Shown here in pieces: positions 43,878 to 52,801 of a stretch of 64,000 nucleotides of DNA. How positions within the stretch are numbered: the stretch's first letter is position 1; each line of letters begins with the position of its first letter. The notes below the pieces were generated by a model. It saw only the letters and a list, made by a program, of their open reading frames with translations, was not told the DNA's origin and made no database searches. Both the position numbers and the translations under genes were made by a program. The DNA comes from Acetobacter lambici (GTDB taxonomy: Bacteria > Pseudomonadota > Alphaproteobacteria > Acetobacterales > Acetobacteraceae): NCBI RefSeq assembly GCF_011516885.1, contig NZ_WOTD01000013.1:1-64000 (forward strand). Reading direction: 5' to 3'.

Positions 43878-44363
43878 ATGGTCAAAGACCCCAAAGTTAT
43901 TGAACACCTGAACATCCAGCTCACCAACGAGCTGACCGCCATTAACCAGTATTTTCTGCATGCCCGCACCCTGCGCCACTGGGGCGTAACCCTGCTGGGC
44001 AAAAAAGAATACGAAGAATCCATTGAGGAAATGCGTCACGCTGACTGGCTGATCGAACGCATTCTGTATCTGGGCGGCCTGCCCAACGTGCAGCGCCTGA
44101 ACACGATTCTGATCGGGCAGGACGTCAAGGAAATCCTTGAATGCGACATGAAGCTGGAAGAAAAAGCCATGAGCGACCTGCGCGAAGGCATTGCCTATTG
44201 CGAAAGCGTGCGTGACTTCGTATCCCGCGATCTGCTGCTGAAAATCCTGTCCAATGAAGAAGAACATGAAGACTTCATTGACCGCCAGTTCGACCTGATC
44301 AAGCAGATCGGGGTTGAACGCTACATCCAGCTCAACTCTGCATCCGCTCCCGAGCAGGAATAA
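43878..44363 (+). CDS. bfr: Bacterioferritin
   Basis: The 161-residue protein is a full-length bacterioferritin. All ferroxidase ligands are in the standard positions (E18, E51, H54, E94, E127, H130) and the heme-binding methionine is M52 in EEMRHAD. Twenty-four subunits form a shell that oxidises ferrous iron and stores it as mineral in the cytosol. It is monocistronic, 167 bp after the DUF4105 gene and ended by a strong hairpin. No bacterioferritin-associated ferredoxin gene lies next to it. Confidence 0.97.
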   Translation: MVKDPKVIEHLNIQLTNELTAINQYFLHARTLRHWGVTLLGKKEYEESIEEMRHADWLIERILYLGGLPNVQRLNTILIGQDVKEILECDMKLEEKAMSDLREGIAYCESVRDFVSRDLLLKILSNEEEHEDFIDRQFDLIKQIGVERYIQLNSASAPEQE

Positions 44364-44370
44364 AATTATC

Positions 44371-44403
44371 CTGCCGTCCTGCCTTTTTGGGGCAGGACGG
44401 CAG
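44371..44403. terminator. Bidirectional terminator between bfr and the HIT-ArsC gene
   Basis: CTGCCGTCCTGCC (44371-44383) and GGCAGGACGGCAG (44391-44403) form a perfect 13-bp stem with loop TTTTTGG. It lies 7 bp after bfr and 14 bp after the convergent gene, so it can end both transcripts. Confidence 0.85.
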
Positions 44404-44417
44404 TCTGCTTTTCTGGT

Positions 44418-45236
44418 CTAGTTTTTACCCAGTGCCGCCGCGTAAAGTTCCGGCTTAAAGCCCACCTGCAAACCCTGCGGCGCTTCCAGCACCGGGCGTT
44501 TGATCAGTGTTGGATGGGCAACCATAAGTGCAATGGCCCGTTTTTCCGTCAGATCAGTCTTATCCGCATCTGGCAGCTTTCTGAACGTTGTGCCTGCCTT
44601 GTTCAGCAGTTTTTCCCACCCCACCTGTGCCACCCATGCCGCAAGCTTATCCTCAGTTACACCTGCCAGCTTGTAATCATGGAAGATATACGCAACGTCA
44701 TGTTCTTCCAGCCAGTTGCGGGCCTTGCGCACGGTATCGCAATTTTTAATGCCGTATAACGTCAATCCACCAGACACTTCATTCTCCCCTACCGGGCAAA
44801 TCCCCAACGCCTTACGCATTTTTTGCATGAACGCCGCATCTGCCTGCGCATCGAATGCCCGTGCCTGAGCAATATCATACGCAACACATAACGGAAGCAA
44901 CCGCTGGGCCTGCGGCTCCGTGGCATAACGCGGCACAATATGGGTGTGCAGCGAGGGCGCCTGATTACACCATGTTTCGTAATTAATGCGCGCAGCTCCC
45001 GTAACTTCAAGCAACGCATCCCCCACACGCACAACATCTTGCAGGTAATCCTGCCGCTGCTGGCCGTGCAGGTCATTCACACTGGGCACAACGGGGTCTG
45101 CCAGCAAGATGCAGTAGCCCTCCACCGGCTGCGTATCCGCCACCACCAGCCAGCCGGATGCCATACGGCCGATTACCTTGGGATATGCCCCCCTACGTGC
45201 CAGTTCCACGCGGTGTTGTATTACATTTTGCGTCAT
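44418..45236 (-). CDS. Fusion of HIT-like domain and ArsC/Spx-family reductase
   Basis: The 272-residue protein joins two domains. Residues 1-130 are HIT-like (GWLVVADTQPVEGYCILLAD, then SLHTHIVPRY with the histidine pair near the expected nucleotide-hydrolase triad). Residues 155-272 form an ArsC/Spx/YffB domain: TLYGIKNCDTVRKARNWLEE with the single active cysteine, TTFRKLPDADKTDLTEKRAI and HPTLIKRPVLE. YffB proteins are thioredoxin-fold reductases of unclear substrate. The join is in frame with no sign of sequencing error, and both domains look intact. The function of the fusion is unknown; a nucleotide or thiol stress role is only a guess. Confidence 0.85.
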   Translation of the reverse strand: MTQNVIQHRVELARRGAYPKVIGRMASGWLVVADTQPVEGYCILLADPVVPSVNDLHGQQRQDYLQDVVRVGDALLEVTGAARINYETWCNQAPSLHTHIVPRYATEPQAQRLLPLCVAYDIAQARAFDAQADAAFMQKMRKALGICPVGENEVSGGLTLYGIKNCDTVRKARNWLEEHDVAYIFHDYKLAGVTEDKLAAWVAQVGWEKLLNKAGTTFRKLPDADKTDLTEKRAIALMVAHPTLIKRPVLEAPQGLQVGFKPELYAAALGKN

Positions 45237-45373
45237 TACTTTGCCTCTATGCCTTCAAAACTGGTTAGTATAAAATTAACAATCATGTCTTATCCAAAAA
45301 ATGGCACATAAATACCACTAATGACTGCATTTTCTTGACAGTAAAAGCATGTTCACGTCCTAATGACCCGACC

Positions 45374-45646
45374 ATGCGCTATCAACCCATCCAGCGCGCC
45401 ATACCTATTCTGCTTCTGCCCCTGGCAGGCTGCAAGGTTGCGGGCGCACCGTCCTTTCCACTGGCCGGAGCATACTTTCCCAGTTGGATGCTCTGCGGTC
45501 TGCTGGGCATTATTGTGGCGGTCGGGCTGCGTGTGCTGTTCCTTGCTACAGACATTGACGCCCTGCTCAGGCTGCGGCTGTTCACCTATGTCTCGCTTGG
45601 CACCATAACGGGCCTGCTGTGCTGGCTTTTGGCATTTGGGCCGTAA
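45374..45646 (+). CDS. YtcA-like small lipoprotein of an efflux operon
   Basis: The 90-residue protein starts MRYQPIQRAIPILLLPLAGC, a lipoprotein signal with lipobox LAGC, followed by two hydrophobic helices (SWMLCGLLGIIVAVGLRVLF and FTYVSLGTITGLLCWLLAF). Small proteins like this (YtcA, or the DUF1656-type companions) commonly stand first in AaeAB/FUSC-type efflux operons. Here the HlyD gene starts 3 bp later. The ATG at 45374 is chosen because it puts the lipobox at the usual distance. Confidence 0.78.
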   Translation: MRYQPIQRAIPILLLPLAGCKVAGAPSFPLAGAYFPSWMLCGLLGIIVAVGLRVLFLATDIDALLRLRLFTYVSLGTITGLLCWLLAFGP

Positions 45647-45649
45647 CGC

Positions 45650-46699
45650 ATGAAAAAAATATCCCTTTCCACCCGCAACCCCATTGGCCTTGTTATCGCT
45701 GCCATATGCATTGCCGCGGCCACAGCCCTTGGTTATTACGTTTTGGGACAGGACGAATCCTACCCATCGTCCGATACCGGAACGGTGGATGCCGAGGTCG
45801 TGCACATAGCCTCCACCGTTGGCGGGCGGTTGCAGACATTGCATGTGCACGTCAACCAGTCGGTCAAAAAAGGCGACGTGCTTTATCAACTGGACCCTGA
45901 GCCCTATAATCTGGCCGTGCAGCAGGCTACCGCCGGGCTGGCGCTAACGCAGGCAGGGGTCGAGCAGCAGCAGCGTCTGGTTGCGGTGGAAGCCGCCAAT
46001 GCTGATATTGCCAAAAATCAGGCCGTACGCGCCAAAACCAACCATGAACTGGCCGAGCGCACCGTGGAACGCCTCCGTCCGCTGGCCAGCAAATCCTATA
46101 TTCCGTTGCAGCAATATGATCAGGCACAGGTGGCCCTGCATGATTCCAGCATAACACTGGACCAGAGCCACCTACAGGCCAGCGCCGCACAGGTGGCGGT
46201 CGGGGATCTCAACAGTTCCATGGCGGCACGGCAGGTGGCCGAGGCCACACTGGCGCAGGCCCGCTACGCCCTGCGCCAGACCACCGTTATTGCTCCAGCC
46301 GATGGATACGTGACCAGTCTGCGGGTCATACCGGGGGAAGTCCTTATTCCATCGCAGGTTCTGTTTACGCTCATCGCCAATGATGGCTGGTTTGTAACCG
46401 CCAACATGCGTGAGGGCACGCTCCATGCCATTCACCCCGGCGACTGCGCCACGGTTTATTCCATGATCAACAGGAACACCCCCATACGGGGCCATGTGGA
46501 AAGCATTGGCTGGGGCGTTTTTTCCGTTGATTCCGCAGGTCTGAGCCGCACCTTACCGATTGTCCCGCGTGAGATGGACTGGGTGCATGTGGCCCAGCGT
46601 TTTCCTGTGCGGATCAGGCTGGAACAGGCCAACCCGCAACTGCTGCGGCTTGGGGCCACAGCCACAGTGGAAATACGCCATGGCGCCGCCTGCGACTGA
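45650..46699 (+). CDS. HlyD/EmrA-family periplasmic adaptor
   Basis: The 349-residue membrane fusion protein has one N-terminal transmembrane helix (IGLVIAAICIAAATALGYYV), a lipoyl half-domain (VGGRLQTLHVHVNQSVKKGDVLYQLDP), a long coiled hairpin, and the second lipoyl half with TTVIAPADGYVTSLRVIPGEVL. It bridges the inner-membrane FUSC transporter and the outer-membrane TolC-like channel encoded directly downstream. The FUSC gene starts 20 bp inside its end, so the two are translationally coupled. Confidence 0.93.
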   Translation: MKKISLSTRNPIGLVIAAICIAAATALGYYVLGQDESYPSSDTGTVDAEVVHIASTVGGRLQTLHVHVNQSVKKGDVLYQLDPEPYNLAVQQATAGLALTQAGVEQQQRLVAVEAANADIAKNQAVRAKTNHELAERTVERLRPLASKSYIPLQQYDQAQVALHDSSITLDQSHLQASAAQVAVGDLNSSMAARQVAEATLAQARYALRQTTVIAPADGYVTSLRVIPGEVLIPSQVLFTLIANDGWFVTANMREGTLHAIHPGDCATVYSMINRNTPIRGHVESIGWGVFSVDSAGLSRTLPIVPREMDWVHVAQRFPVRIRLEQANPQLLRLGATATVEIRHGAACD

Positions 46700-48476
46700 C
46701 ACAGGCGAGAGCACTCTGGCACGGATATGGTGGCTGATACGCGCCCCCCTGCCGGGCCGGGGTGGCCATAGCCTACGCATGGCTGCGGCCTGCTCCATGG
46801 TCGTGCTGATCGGGGAAATATGGCAGATCCCCGATGTGGCCGTGCCCGCACTCTGCACCATGGCCGTGTGGCAGAAGGACCGCACAACCAATATGCTCGC
46901 AGGTGTTGCGATCAATATTCTGATCATAGCCATTCTGGCGCTGCTGTTCGTGCTGATCCATCTGACACTGGACCACCCGTTTGGCCAGGTGGTCGCCATT
47001 ATGCTGCTCTCTTTCACCTTCTTTTTTCTGGGCTCGGCCAGCAAGCTCAAGCCTGTTGCCTATCTTCTGGGCCTGATCGTTGTCTTTGCACTGGTTGTTG
47101 CGGATCAGGTACCTATTGGCGAGATTGCAACCCGGGCACTGCTTTACGCGGACCTGTTTATTCTGGTCCCCGGTGCGGTCATGATCGTGTGTGGCCCGCT
47201 GATCTGCCCCTCCCCCGCAACACTGATGATGCGCGAAATTGCGGCCCGCCTGCGCCTGTGCGCCACATTGCTGGAACAGCCCGATGGTTACCAACTGGAC
47301 TACGCCCGCGCCACATTGCGCGCTGGGGCTGGCGGCATGCTCAAACTGCTCAAAATGGCCAGACTGGAAAAAATCCTGCACAAGGACCAACTCGCCCATC
47401 TGGAGCAGTCCGCCTATTCCAGCGTTGCGGCTCTAGCACTGGCCCATACTGCTTTTCGGGATGGAGAAGTGCAGCAAGCCAGTCAGGAGTTTTCGCAAAC
47501 CCTGCGCGACATGGCGGAAATGTTCTCGCACAATGGTTATCCGCAGGATATTCCTCTTCTGAGCGCGCCAGACAACGCCCCCGCTTTGGCCCAGTTGGCC
47601 ATTGTGCTGCATGGTTTTACAGAACCGGCCGCACCCACACCGCAAGATGCCCCACCGGCTGAGCAGAAATCAGGCTTTTTCACCCCCGACGCCTTTAGCA
47701 ACCCCGAGCATGTACGTTTTGCGGTCAAAGGTACGGGAGCCGTGCTGATCAGCTATTTTATCTTCACCATTCTTAACTGGCCGGGCATCCATACCTGCAT
47801 CATCACCTGTTTTATTGTCGCCCTGCCCACTGTGGGAGAAATGACAACAAAGCTCCGCCTGCGTATTAGTGGCGCTCTGGTGGGGGGGGCTATTGGCATT
47901 GCCTCCATTATTTTTGTCATGCCCCATCTTTATAATATTGCCGCTTTTCTTCTGCTTATTTTTGTCGTGTCCCTTTTTGCATCGTGGGTCAAAAATGGTG
48001 ATGAGCGCATAGCCTATGCAGGGTTCCAGATCGGCCTTGCCTTTTTTCTGAGCGACCTCAAAGGGTATGGCCCCACAACAGACATGACCACCGCCCGTGA
48101 CCGTATTATTGGCATTCTGCTGGGCAATTTTATAACCTATGCCGTATTTGCCACTTTCTGGCCCTCCAGCGCTTATACGCCTATCGCGAAACGCTGCCGC
48201 ACTTTGCTGGATGTTTTAAAAAAGCAGATCGCCACAACCAATCCGGCCGAGCACACCCGACTGGCCGCCACAGTGCAGGAAGACCTGTCCAGCACAGAGC
48301 GGGCACTGGAACTGGCGGAGGCCGAACCCCCACACATGCGCGCGCACATGCCACTCCTGCCCACCTACGCCATGATCACACGACAAGCCGCCATTGTGGC
48401 CGAGGACGGGCTGCTACCATCCCGCCGAAAAGCCGTTCAGCAACACATACAGGACATGGAACAGGCCCTGACATGA
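46680..48476 (+). CDS. FUSC-family inner-membrane efflux transporter (AaeB-like)
   Basis: From the ATG at 46680 the protein has 598 residues. It shows two blocks of about five to six hydrophobic helices (residues 25-180 and 355-500) separated by a cytosolic region, the FUSC/AaeB layout. The second block includes FVALPTVGEMTTKLRLRISGALVGG. AaeB-type pumps export aromatic carboxylic acids and similar compounds, which fits an acid-tolerant host, but the substrate is not shown. It lies between HlyD and TolC-like genes with overlapping ends on both sides. Confidence 0.9.
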   Translation: MAPPATDTGESTLARIWWLIRAPLPGRGGHSLRMAAACSMVVLIGEIWQIPDVAVPALCTMAVWQKDRTTNMLAGVAINILIIAILALLFVLIHLTLDHPFGQVVAIMLLSFTFFFLGSASKLKPVAYLLGLIVVFALVVADQVPIGEIATRALLYADLFILVPGAVMIVCGPLICPSPATLMMREIAARLRLCATLLEQPDGYQLDYARATLRAGAGGMLKLLKMARLEKILHKDQLAHLEQSAYSSVAALALAHTAFRDGEVQQASQEFSQTLRDMAEMFSHNGYPQDIPLLSAPDNAPALAQLAIVLHGFTEPAAPTPQDAPPAEQKSGFFTPDAFSNPEHVRFAVKGTGAVLISYFIFTILNWPGIHTCIITCFIVALPTVGEMTTKLRLRISGALVGGAIGIASIIFVMPHLYNIAAFLLLIFVVSLFASWVKNGDERIAYAGFQIGLAFFLSDLKGYGPTTDMTTARDRIIGILLGNFITYAVFATFWPSSAYTPIAKRCRTLLDVLKKQIATTNPAEHTRLAATVQEDLSSTERALELAEAEPPHMRAHMPLLPTYAMITRQAAIVAEDGLLPSRRKAVQQHIQDMEQALT

Positions 48477-50083
48477 CACACCGCGCACAGACCCGGGTTC
48501 TGCTTGGCCTGCCCTGCCTTTTGCTGGGCCTGTCGGGGTGTGCCACACAGGCACTGGAGAGCGCTCCCGCCCGGCCAGACATGCCGTGGCAGCCCAACGT
48601 TGCCGCCAATGGCGAACTCCTGCCCGGCAAGGCAGGCCGGCGGGGGCTTATGCTCCCCCCCGGCTACGTCTTGCCCGCCAACCATGCCCTTACCCCCCGC
48701 CCGGCGGATAGCAGCATAAACCCCACACACACCTATTCGCTCCCCGAACTGATTGATATTGCCCAGTCAAACAACCCGAGCACACGCAGGGCATGGGATG
48801 CCGCGCGGGACGCTGCACTGGCGGTCGGGATTGCCCGCACCACCTACGTGCCGCATCTGACGGCCTCCATTGTTGGCGGGTATGGCACCCGGCACAACAA
48901 TAATTCCTTCGATGTTGAAAACGGTGGACTAGCTGGCAATATCATCAACAATACCAATACCCCCCGCACCCAGAATAACGGGCATGGTGAGGTGCAGACA
49001 CTGAACATGGAATGGCTGCTCTTTGATTTTGGCAAGCGCGAAGCCATGATTGATGCCGCATCCCAGTTGCAGTTAGCCAGCAACGTGCTGTTTACCGCCG
49101 CCCACCAAAAAGTTATTTATGGTGTTACACTGGCCTTTTACACACATGCTGCCGCCGTGGCGCGTGCAGGGCTGGTCGAACAGTCACTCCGCAATGCCCG
49201 TAGTATTCAGGCCGCAGCGGAGGCGCGCCTGCGGCAGGGGCAGGGTACTGTTGTGGATGTCGCCCAGACCCAGCAGATGACCGCACAGGCGGAACTGCGG
49301 CTGGTGCAGGCCCAGAACGGAATTGAAAACACCTATCTGGAACTCATGACATCCATGGGCATTGCCCCCTCCACCCAACTACGTACGCAGGACGTGGCAG
49401 GGCGCGCCCTTAACATAAACGATATGCGCATGACGGATGACATGATCCGCACTGCTGTGTCTCAACGCCCGGATGTGCTGGCTGCGTATGCTGCGGCAAA
49501 AGCTGCACGTAGTAACGTAACAGCTGCAAAAGCCGAGTTTTTGCCAAAGGTTTTTGTTACAGGCAACGTTGCCTACACGACCGGGCATCTGGCCCTTTCC
49601 TCCGTTCCGGGTGCGGGGTCTGATTCCTCCCCCACCCTCAACCTGTCCTCCAATAACTTTAGCAGCCTCGTTCTGGGCGGTATTTCCGTGCCTATTTTTG
49701 ACGGTGGCATGCGCGCTGCCGTGCTGAAGCAGGTGCAGAACCGCGCGGACAGCACACAGGTCACGCTGGAACAAACACTCGACGACTCAGCCAAACAGAT
49801 TGTTGCGGCACAAAATGGCCTGCATACGGGCCTGAGCGCTTACCGCGCGGCCACCAAGCTGGAGGCTGCGGCCCAGACCAGTTTTGATGCGACCTTTACG
49901 GCCTACCGCAGTGGTGTGGGGTCCATAACACCTGCAACATTGGCCCAGAGTGGCCTGCTCGATGCCCAACTTGCGCAATCCGATGCTTATTATGCCGCTC
50001 TTATTGCCGCGGCCAGCCTTGGCTTTGCAACGGGGGCAATCGGTAATATGCCTGATCAGGGCGCGGAGGACGCCCCCCGGTAG
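48473..50083 (+). CDS. TolC/NodT-family outer-membrane efflux channel
   Basis: The 536-residue outer-membrane factor starts at an ATG overlapping the FUSC stop. The signal LLGLPCLLLGLSGC carries a lipobox cysteine, typical of NodT/OprM lipoproteins. Two repeated coiled-coil/beta units follow (YSLPELIDIAQSNNPSTRRAW in the first; VSQRPDVLAAYAAAKAARSNV in the second). It completes the four-gene tripartite efflux operon. Its last 28 bases overlap the end of the convergent tag gene. Confidence 0.92.
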   Translation: MTHRAQTRVLLGLPCLLLGLSGCATQALESAPARPDMPWQPNVAANGELLPGKAGRRGLMLPPGYVLPANHALTPRPADSSINPTHTYSLPELIDIAQSNNPSTRRAWDAARDAALAVGIARTTYVPHLTASIVGGYGTRHNNNSFDVENGGLAGNIINNTNTPRTQNNGHGEVQTLNMEWLLFDFGKREAMIDAASQLQLASNVLFTAAHQKVIYGVTLAFYTHAAAVARAGLVEQSLRNARSIQAAAEARLRQGQGTVVDVAQTQQMTAQAELRLVQAQNGIENTYLELMTSMGIAPSTQLRTQDVAGRALNINDMRMTDDMIRTAVSQRPDVLAAYAAAKAARSNVTAAKAEFLPKVFVTGNVAYTTGHLALSSVPGAGSDSSPTLNLSSNNFSSLVLGGISVPIFDGGMRAAVLKQVQNRADSTQVTLEQTLDDSAKQIVAAQNGLHTGLSAYRAATKLEAAAQTSFDATFTAYRSGVGSITPATLAQSGLLDAQLAQSDAYYAALIAAASLGFATGAIGNMPDQGAEDAPR

Positions 50084-50634
50084 CAAAAACACGCTACCTC
50101 ATGCCCATCCAGCATGCCAATGGCCTGCATCCACGCCTGTGCGGTTGTTGGCCCCACAAAACAGAACCCTTTGTGCTTGAGGGCTTTTGCAACCGTGACA
50201 GACAGAGGGGACTGTGGCTCCAACCCCGTACCGCGCTCATGCGCCAGTGCCCTGCGCACCATACCCCATGCAAACGCAGAAAAATCCTCCCCCGCGTCTT
50301 CCATCGCAAGCCATGCCCGCGCATTGGCTATTGTCGCCGCAATTTTGGCACGGGAGCGGATAATACTGGCATCCCCCAGTAACCGCGCCTCATCCTCCTG
50401 CGTGAACATGGCCACTCTATATGGATCAAACCTGCAAAAAACCCGCCTAAAATTCTCACGCTTTTGCAGAACCGTATTCCACGACAACCCGGCCTGAAAT
50501 GTTTCCAGCACCAGCGCCTCCCATAAGGCACGGCTGTCTGTTACGGGTTTTCCCCACTCATGGTCATGGTAGACACGGAGCAGGGTATTGGCCTCGGCCC
50601 AGCCACAGCGTACCAGCTTACCAGAAGCCTTCAC
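50056..50634 (-). CDS. tag: DNA-3-methyladenine glycosylase I
   Basis: The 192-residue enzyme matches Tag, which removes 3-methyladenine from alkylated DNA. Visible are the N-terminal RCGWAEANTLLRVYHDHEWGKPV with the zinc cysteine and histidine, FQAGLSWNTVLQKRENFRRVF for the helix-hairpin-helix part, and the C-terminal HEVACFCY cysteine. The GTG at 50634 is preferred because the residues upstream of it are not Tag-like and run into the regulator gene. It follows the ArsR-type gene by 13 bp on the same strand and may share its transcript. Confidence 0.92.
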   Translation of the reverse strand: MKASGKLVRCGWAEANTLLRVYHDHEWGKPVTDSRALWEALVLETFQAGLSWNTVLQKRENFRRVFCRFDPYRVAMFTQEDEARLLGDASIIRSRAKIAATIANARAWLAMEDAGEDFSAFAWGMVRRALAHERGTGLEPQSPLSVTVAKALKHKGFCFVGPTTAQAWMQAIGMLDGHEVACFCYRGASSAP

Positions 50635-50647
50635 TCCCGCTACCGTT

Positions 50648-51073
50648 TTACGGCCGGGGTGTATCGCTTGTGCGGATAAAGGCAAACTGTGCCCCACCTT
50701 CCGCCTCCCGCTGGGCTGTGGTGCGGCTACCCGACCCATACCGTTCGGACACAGCCCGCAAGGCTGGCAGGGCCGCACGCTCCCCACGGAGCAGGCCTAT
50801 AAGGGCACGCACGCGCAGGGCTTCTTCCTCACTGGCAAGGCTGTAATGGATTGTGCGGGATTCGCGCCTTGGCACTACAATTTCGGCCCGCCGCAAGGCA
50901 CCAAGCTGCTGGCTGAGGGTTGGCTGGCCTATGCCTGTGCAGGCTTCCAGTTCCCCCACGGCAAGGGAACCACGCTCAAGCAGGGCATCCAGAATCATGA
51001 GCCGTTGTGGCTGGGCAAACAGCTTCATGCATTCAACAAGCTGTCTGGCTTCCTCAACGCTCAGCCCACTCAT
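50648..51073 (-). CDS. ArsR-family regulator, BigR/SqrR-like
   Basis: The 141-residue winged-helix repressor has the ArsR fold (KLFAQPQRLMILDALLE, then IGQPTLSQQLGALRRAEIV). C45 sits at the position of the first thiol of persulfide sensors BigR/SqrR, but the second cysteine expected near residue 107 is missing; another cysteine, C15, lies in the first helix. It overlaps the peroxiredoxin stop by four bases and is divergent from the MBL-fold enzyme, so it probably controls both transcripts through the repeat at 51777-51797. The ligand is inferred from context. Confidence 0.82.
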   Translation of the reverse strand: MSGLSVEEARQLVECMKLFAQPQRLMILDALLERGSLAVGELEACTGIGQPTLSQQLGALRRAEIVVPRRESRTIHYSLASEEEALRVRALIGLLRGERAALPALRAVSERYGSGSRTTAQREAEGGAQFAFIRTSDTPRP

Positions 51074-51729
51074 GCCTCGGTATCCCGGCTCATGTTCATG
51101 AACCAGTCCGGACCTGCGGCCATAATATCCTCATGCGTCTGGCCTGCGGGCAGCACCACATCCGCCCCCGGTATCCAGCCTTCGGGGGTCATCACATCCC
51201 CCCGCTCGACCCGTTGCAAGGCGGCGAGCACACGGAGCATTTCGGCCACGGAGCGACCAACCGTTGCGGGGTACCAGGTGATCACGCGCACAATACCGTG
51301 CGGGTCAATAAAATACGCAGCACGCACCGTTGCACTATTGCGCGCATCCAGATCCAGCATACCGTAGGCACGGGCAATAGCCAGCGAAGGGTCCTCGATC
51401 ACGGGGAAGGAGATTGTTACGCCAAACCGCGACCGTATCGCTTCCAGCCATGCCAGATGTGCAGGCAGACTATCCACCGACAGCCCGACCAGCGCGCAGT
51501 CCATGGCCTCGAACTGGGGAACAGCACGCGCCATGGCAATAAATTCGCTGGTGCAGACCGGAGTAAAATCCGCCGGATGCGAAAACAGGATAACCCACCG
51601 CCCCCGCAGGCTGCTGAGTGTAAAGTCCCCCTGCGTGGTCCGGGCCGTAAAGTCAGGCGCTTCGTCTCCTATCTTTAAGGAGGAGGCGAGAGGCACCAAA
51701 GGACAGGCATCTGCTATGCGATCGTTCAT
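51070..51729 (-). CDS. Peroxiredoxin, 1-Cys/Prx6-like
   Basis: The 219-residue peroxiredoxin carries the peroxidatic motif HPADFTPVCTSEF and the Prx6-type C-terminal arm (YPATVGRSVAEMLRVLAALQ and TPEGWIPGADVVLP). It reduces peroxides, and in this setting possibly polysulfides, in the cytosol. An extra N-terminal stretch of about 20 residues precedes the family start. It is the first gene of a two-gene operon with the ArsR-type regulator and is divergent from the persulfide dioxygenase-like gene 106 bp away. Confidence 0.92.
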   Translation of the reverse strand: MNDRIADACPLVPLASSLKIGDEAPDFTARTTQGDFTLSSLRGRWVILFSHPADFTPVCTSEFIAMARAVPQFEAMDCALVGLSVDSLPAHLAWLEAIRSRFGVTISFPVIEDPSLAIARAYGMLDLDARNSATVRAAYFIDPHGIVRVITWYPATVGRSVAEMLRVLAALQRVERGDVMTPEGWIPGADVVLPAGQTHEDIMAAGPDWFMNMSRDTEA

Positions 51730-51776
51730 GGCAGTTTCCTTTACGCGAAATCCTGATCTTGACGCAAGATGGTTTC

Positions 51777-51797
51777 ATATTTAGTGAAATCAAATAT
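51777..51797. promoter_or_regulatory. Candidate operator between peroxiredoxin and MBL-fold genes
   Basis: ATATTT (51777-51782) and AAATAT (51792-51797) form a perfect inverted repeat with a 9-bp spacer in the divergent intergenic region. Symmetry, AT-richness and position fit a BigR-type ArsR operator. Binding is inferred. Confidence 0.5.
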
Positions 51798-51835
51798 ACA
51801 ATATTACAGTAAGTTATAAACAATCGGAGTCTCCC

Positions 51836-52762
51836 ATGTCGGATACCGCCATCACAACAGCTACGGCCCAGATTCTGATGATGCTCCGCCATCCGCAGAC
51901 CCGACCCGTAGTACGGAGTTTTTTTGACCCCGCCACCTTTACTGCCAGCCATGTTGTACATGACCCGGCCACAAAGCAGGCTGCGGTCATAGACAGCGTT
52001 CTGGATTATGACCCCGCATCTGGCCGCACCAACTACGCCTCCGCCCAGCAGATTGTGGACTACGTGCGGGCACAGGGCCTGCATGTTGTCTGGCAACTGG
52101 AAACACACGCCCATGCCGACCACCTGTCCGCCGCCCCATGGTTGCAGGAACAGCTTGGCGGCCAGCTAGGCATTGGGGCCGATATTGTGCGTGTGCAGGA
52201 GGTTTTTGGCAAAATATTCAATGCCGGATCCGAATTTGCGCGCGATGGGTCCCAGTTCAACCACCTGTTCAACGATGGCGAAGGCTTTAAGCTGGGCAAT
52301 CTGGACTGTATGGCCCTACATGTGCCCGGCCACACCCCAGCGGACATGGCCTTTATTATCGGGGATGCCGCTTTTATTGGGGACACGCTGTTCATGCCCG
52401 ATTATGGCACCGCACGGGCTGACTTCCCCGGGGGGGATGCCCGCATGCTGTACCGCTCCATCCGCCGCCTGCTGACCCTGCCCCCACAGACCCGCCTGTT
52501 CCTGTGCCATGACTACAAGGCCCCCGGACGCGACACATTTGCGTGGGAAACAACCGTAGGGGCCGAACGCGAGCACAACGTTCATGTGCATGACGGTGTG
52601 AACGAAGAAGACTTTGTGGCCATGCGCACCACGCGGGACGCAACGCTGGGCCTGCCCAACCTGATCATGCCCTCCGTGCAGGTCAACATCCGTGGGGGTC
52701 ATATGCCCGAGCCTGAAGACAATGGCGTCAGCTACATCAAAATTCCAGTCAATCGCCTGTAA
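51836..52762 (+). CDS. MBL-fold enzyme, BLH/ETHE1-like persulfide dioxygenase
   Basis: The 308-residue metallo-beta-lactamase-fold protein has the metal motif ETHAHADHLSAA, later ligands in VPGHTPADMAFIIGD and FIGDTLFMPDYGTARADFPGG, and the BLH-type C-terminal part with FLCHDYKAPGR. Family members oxidise glutathione persulfide to sulfite during sulfide detoxification. Next on the same strand, 39 bp away, is a TauE-type exporter that would remove the sulfite formed. Divergent ArsR-type regulation and a nearby SulP transporter complete a coherent sulfur-handling locus. Confidence 0.9.
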   Translation: MSDTAITTATAQILMMLRHPQTRPVVRSFFDPATFTASHVVHDPATKQAAVIDSVLDYDPASGRTNYASAQQIVDYVRAQGLHVVWQLETHAHADHLSAAPWLQEQLGGQLGIGADIVRVQEVFGKIFNAGSEFARDGSQFNHLFNDGEGFKLGNLDCMALHVPGHTPADMAFIIGDAAFIGDTLFMPDYGTARADFPGGDARMLYRSIRRLLTLPPQTRLFLCHDYKAPGRDTFAWETTVGAEREHNVHVHDGVNEEDFVAMRTTRDATLGLPNLIMPSVQVNIRGGHMPEPEDNGVSYIKIPVNRL

Positions 52763-52801
52763 GCTGCTCAGCCCCCTGCCCGACCACACTGCGGAGAACC
52801 C

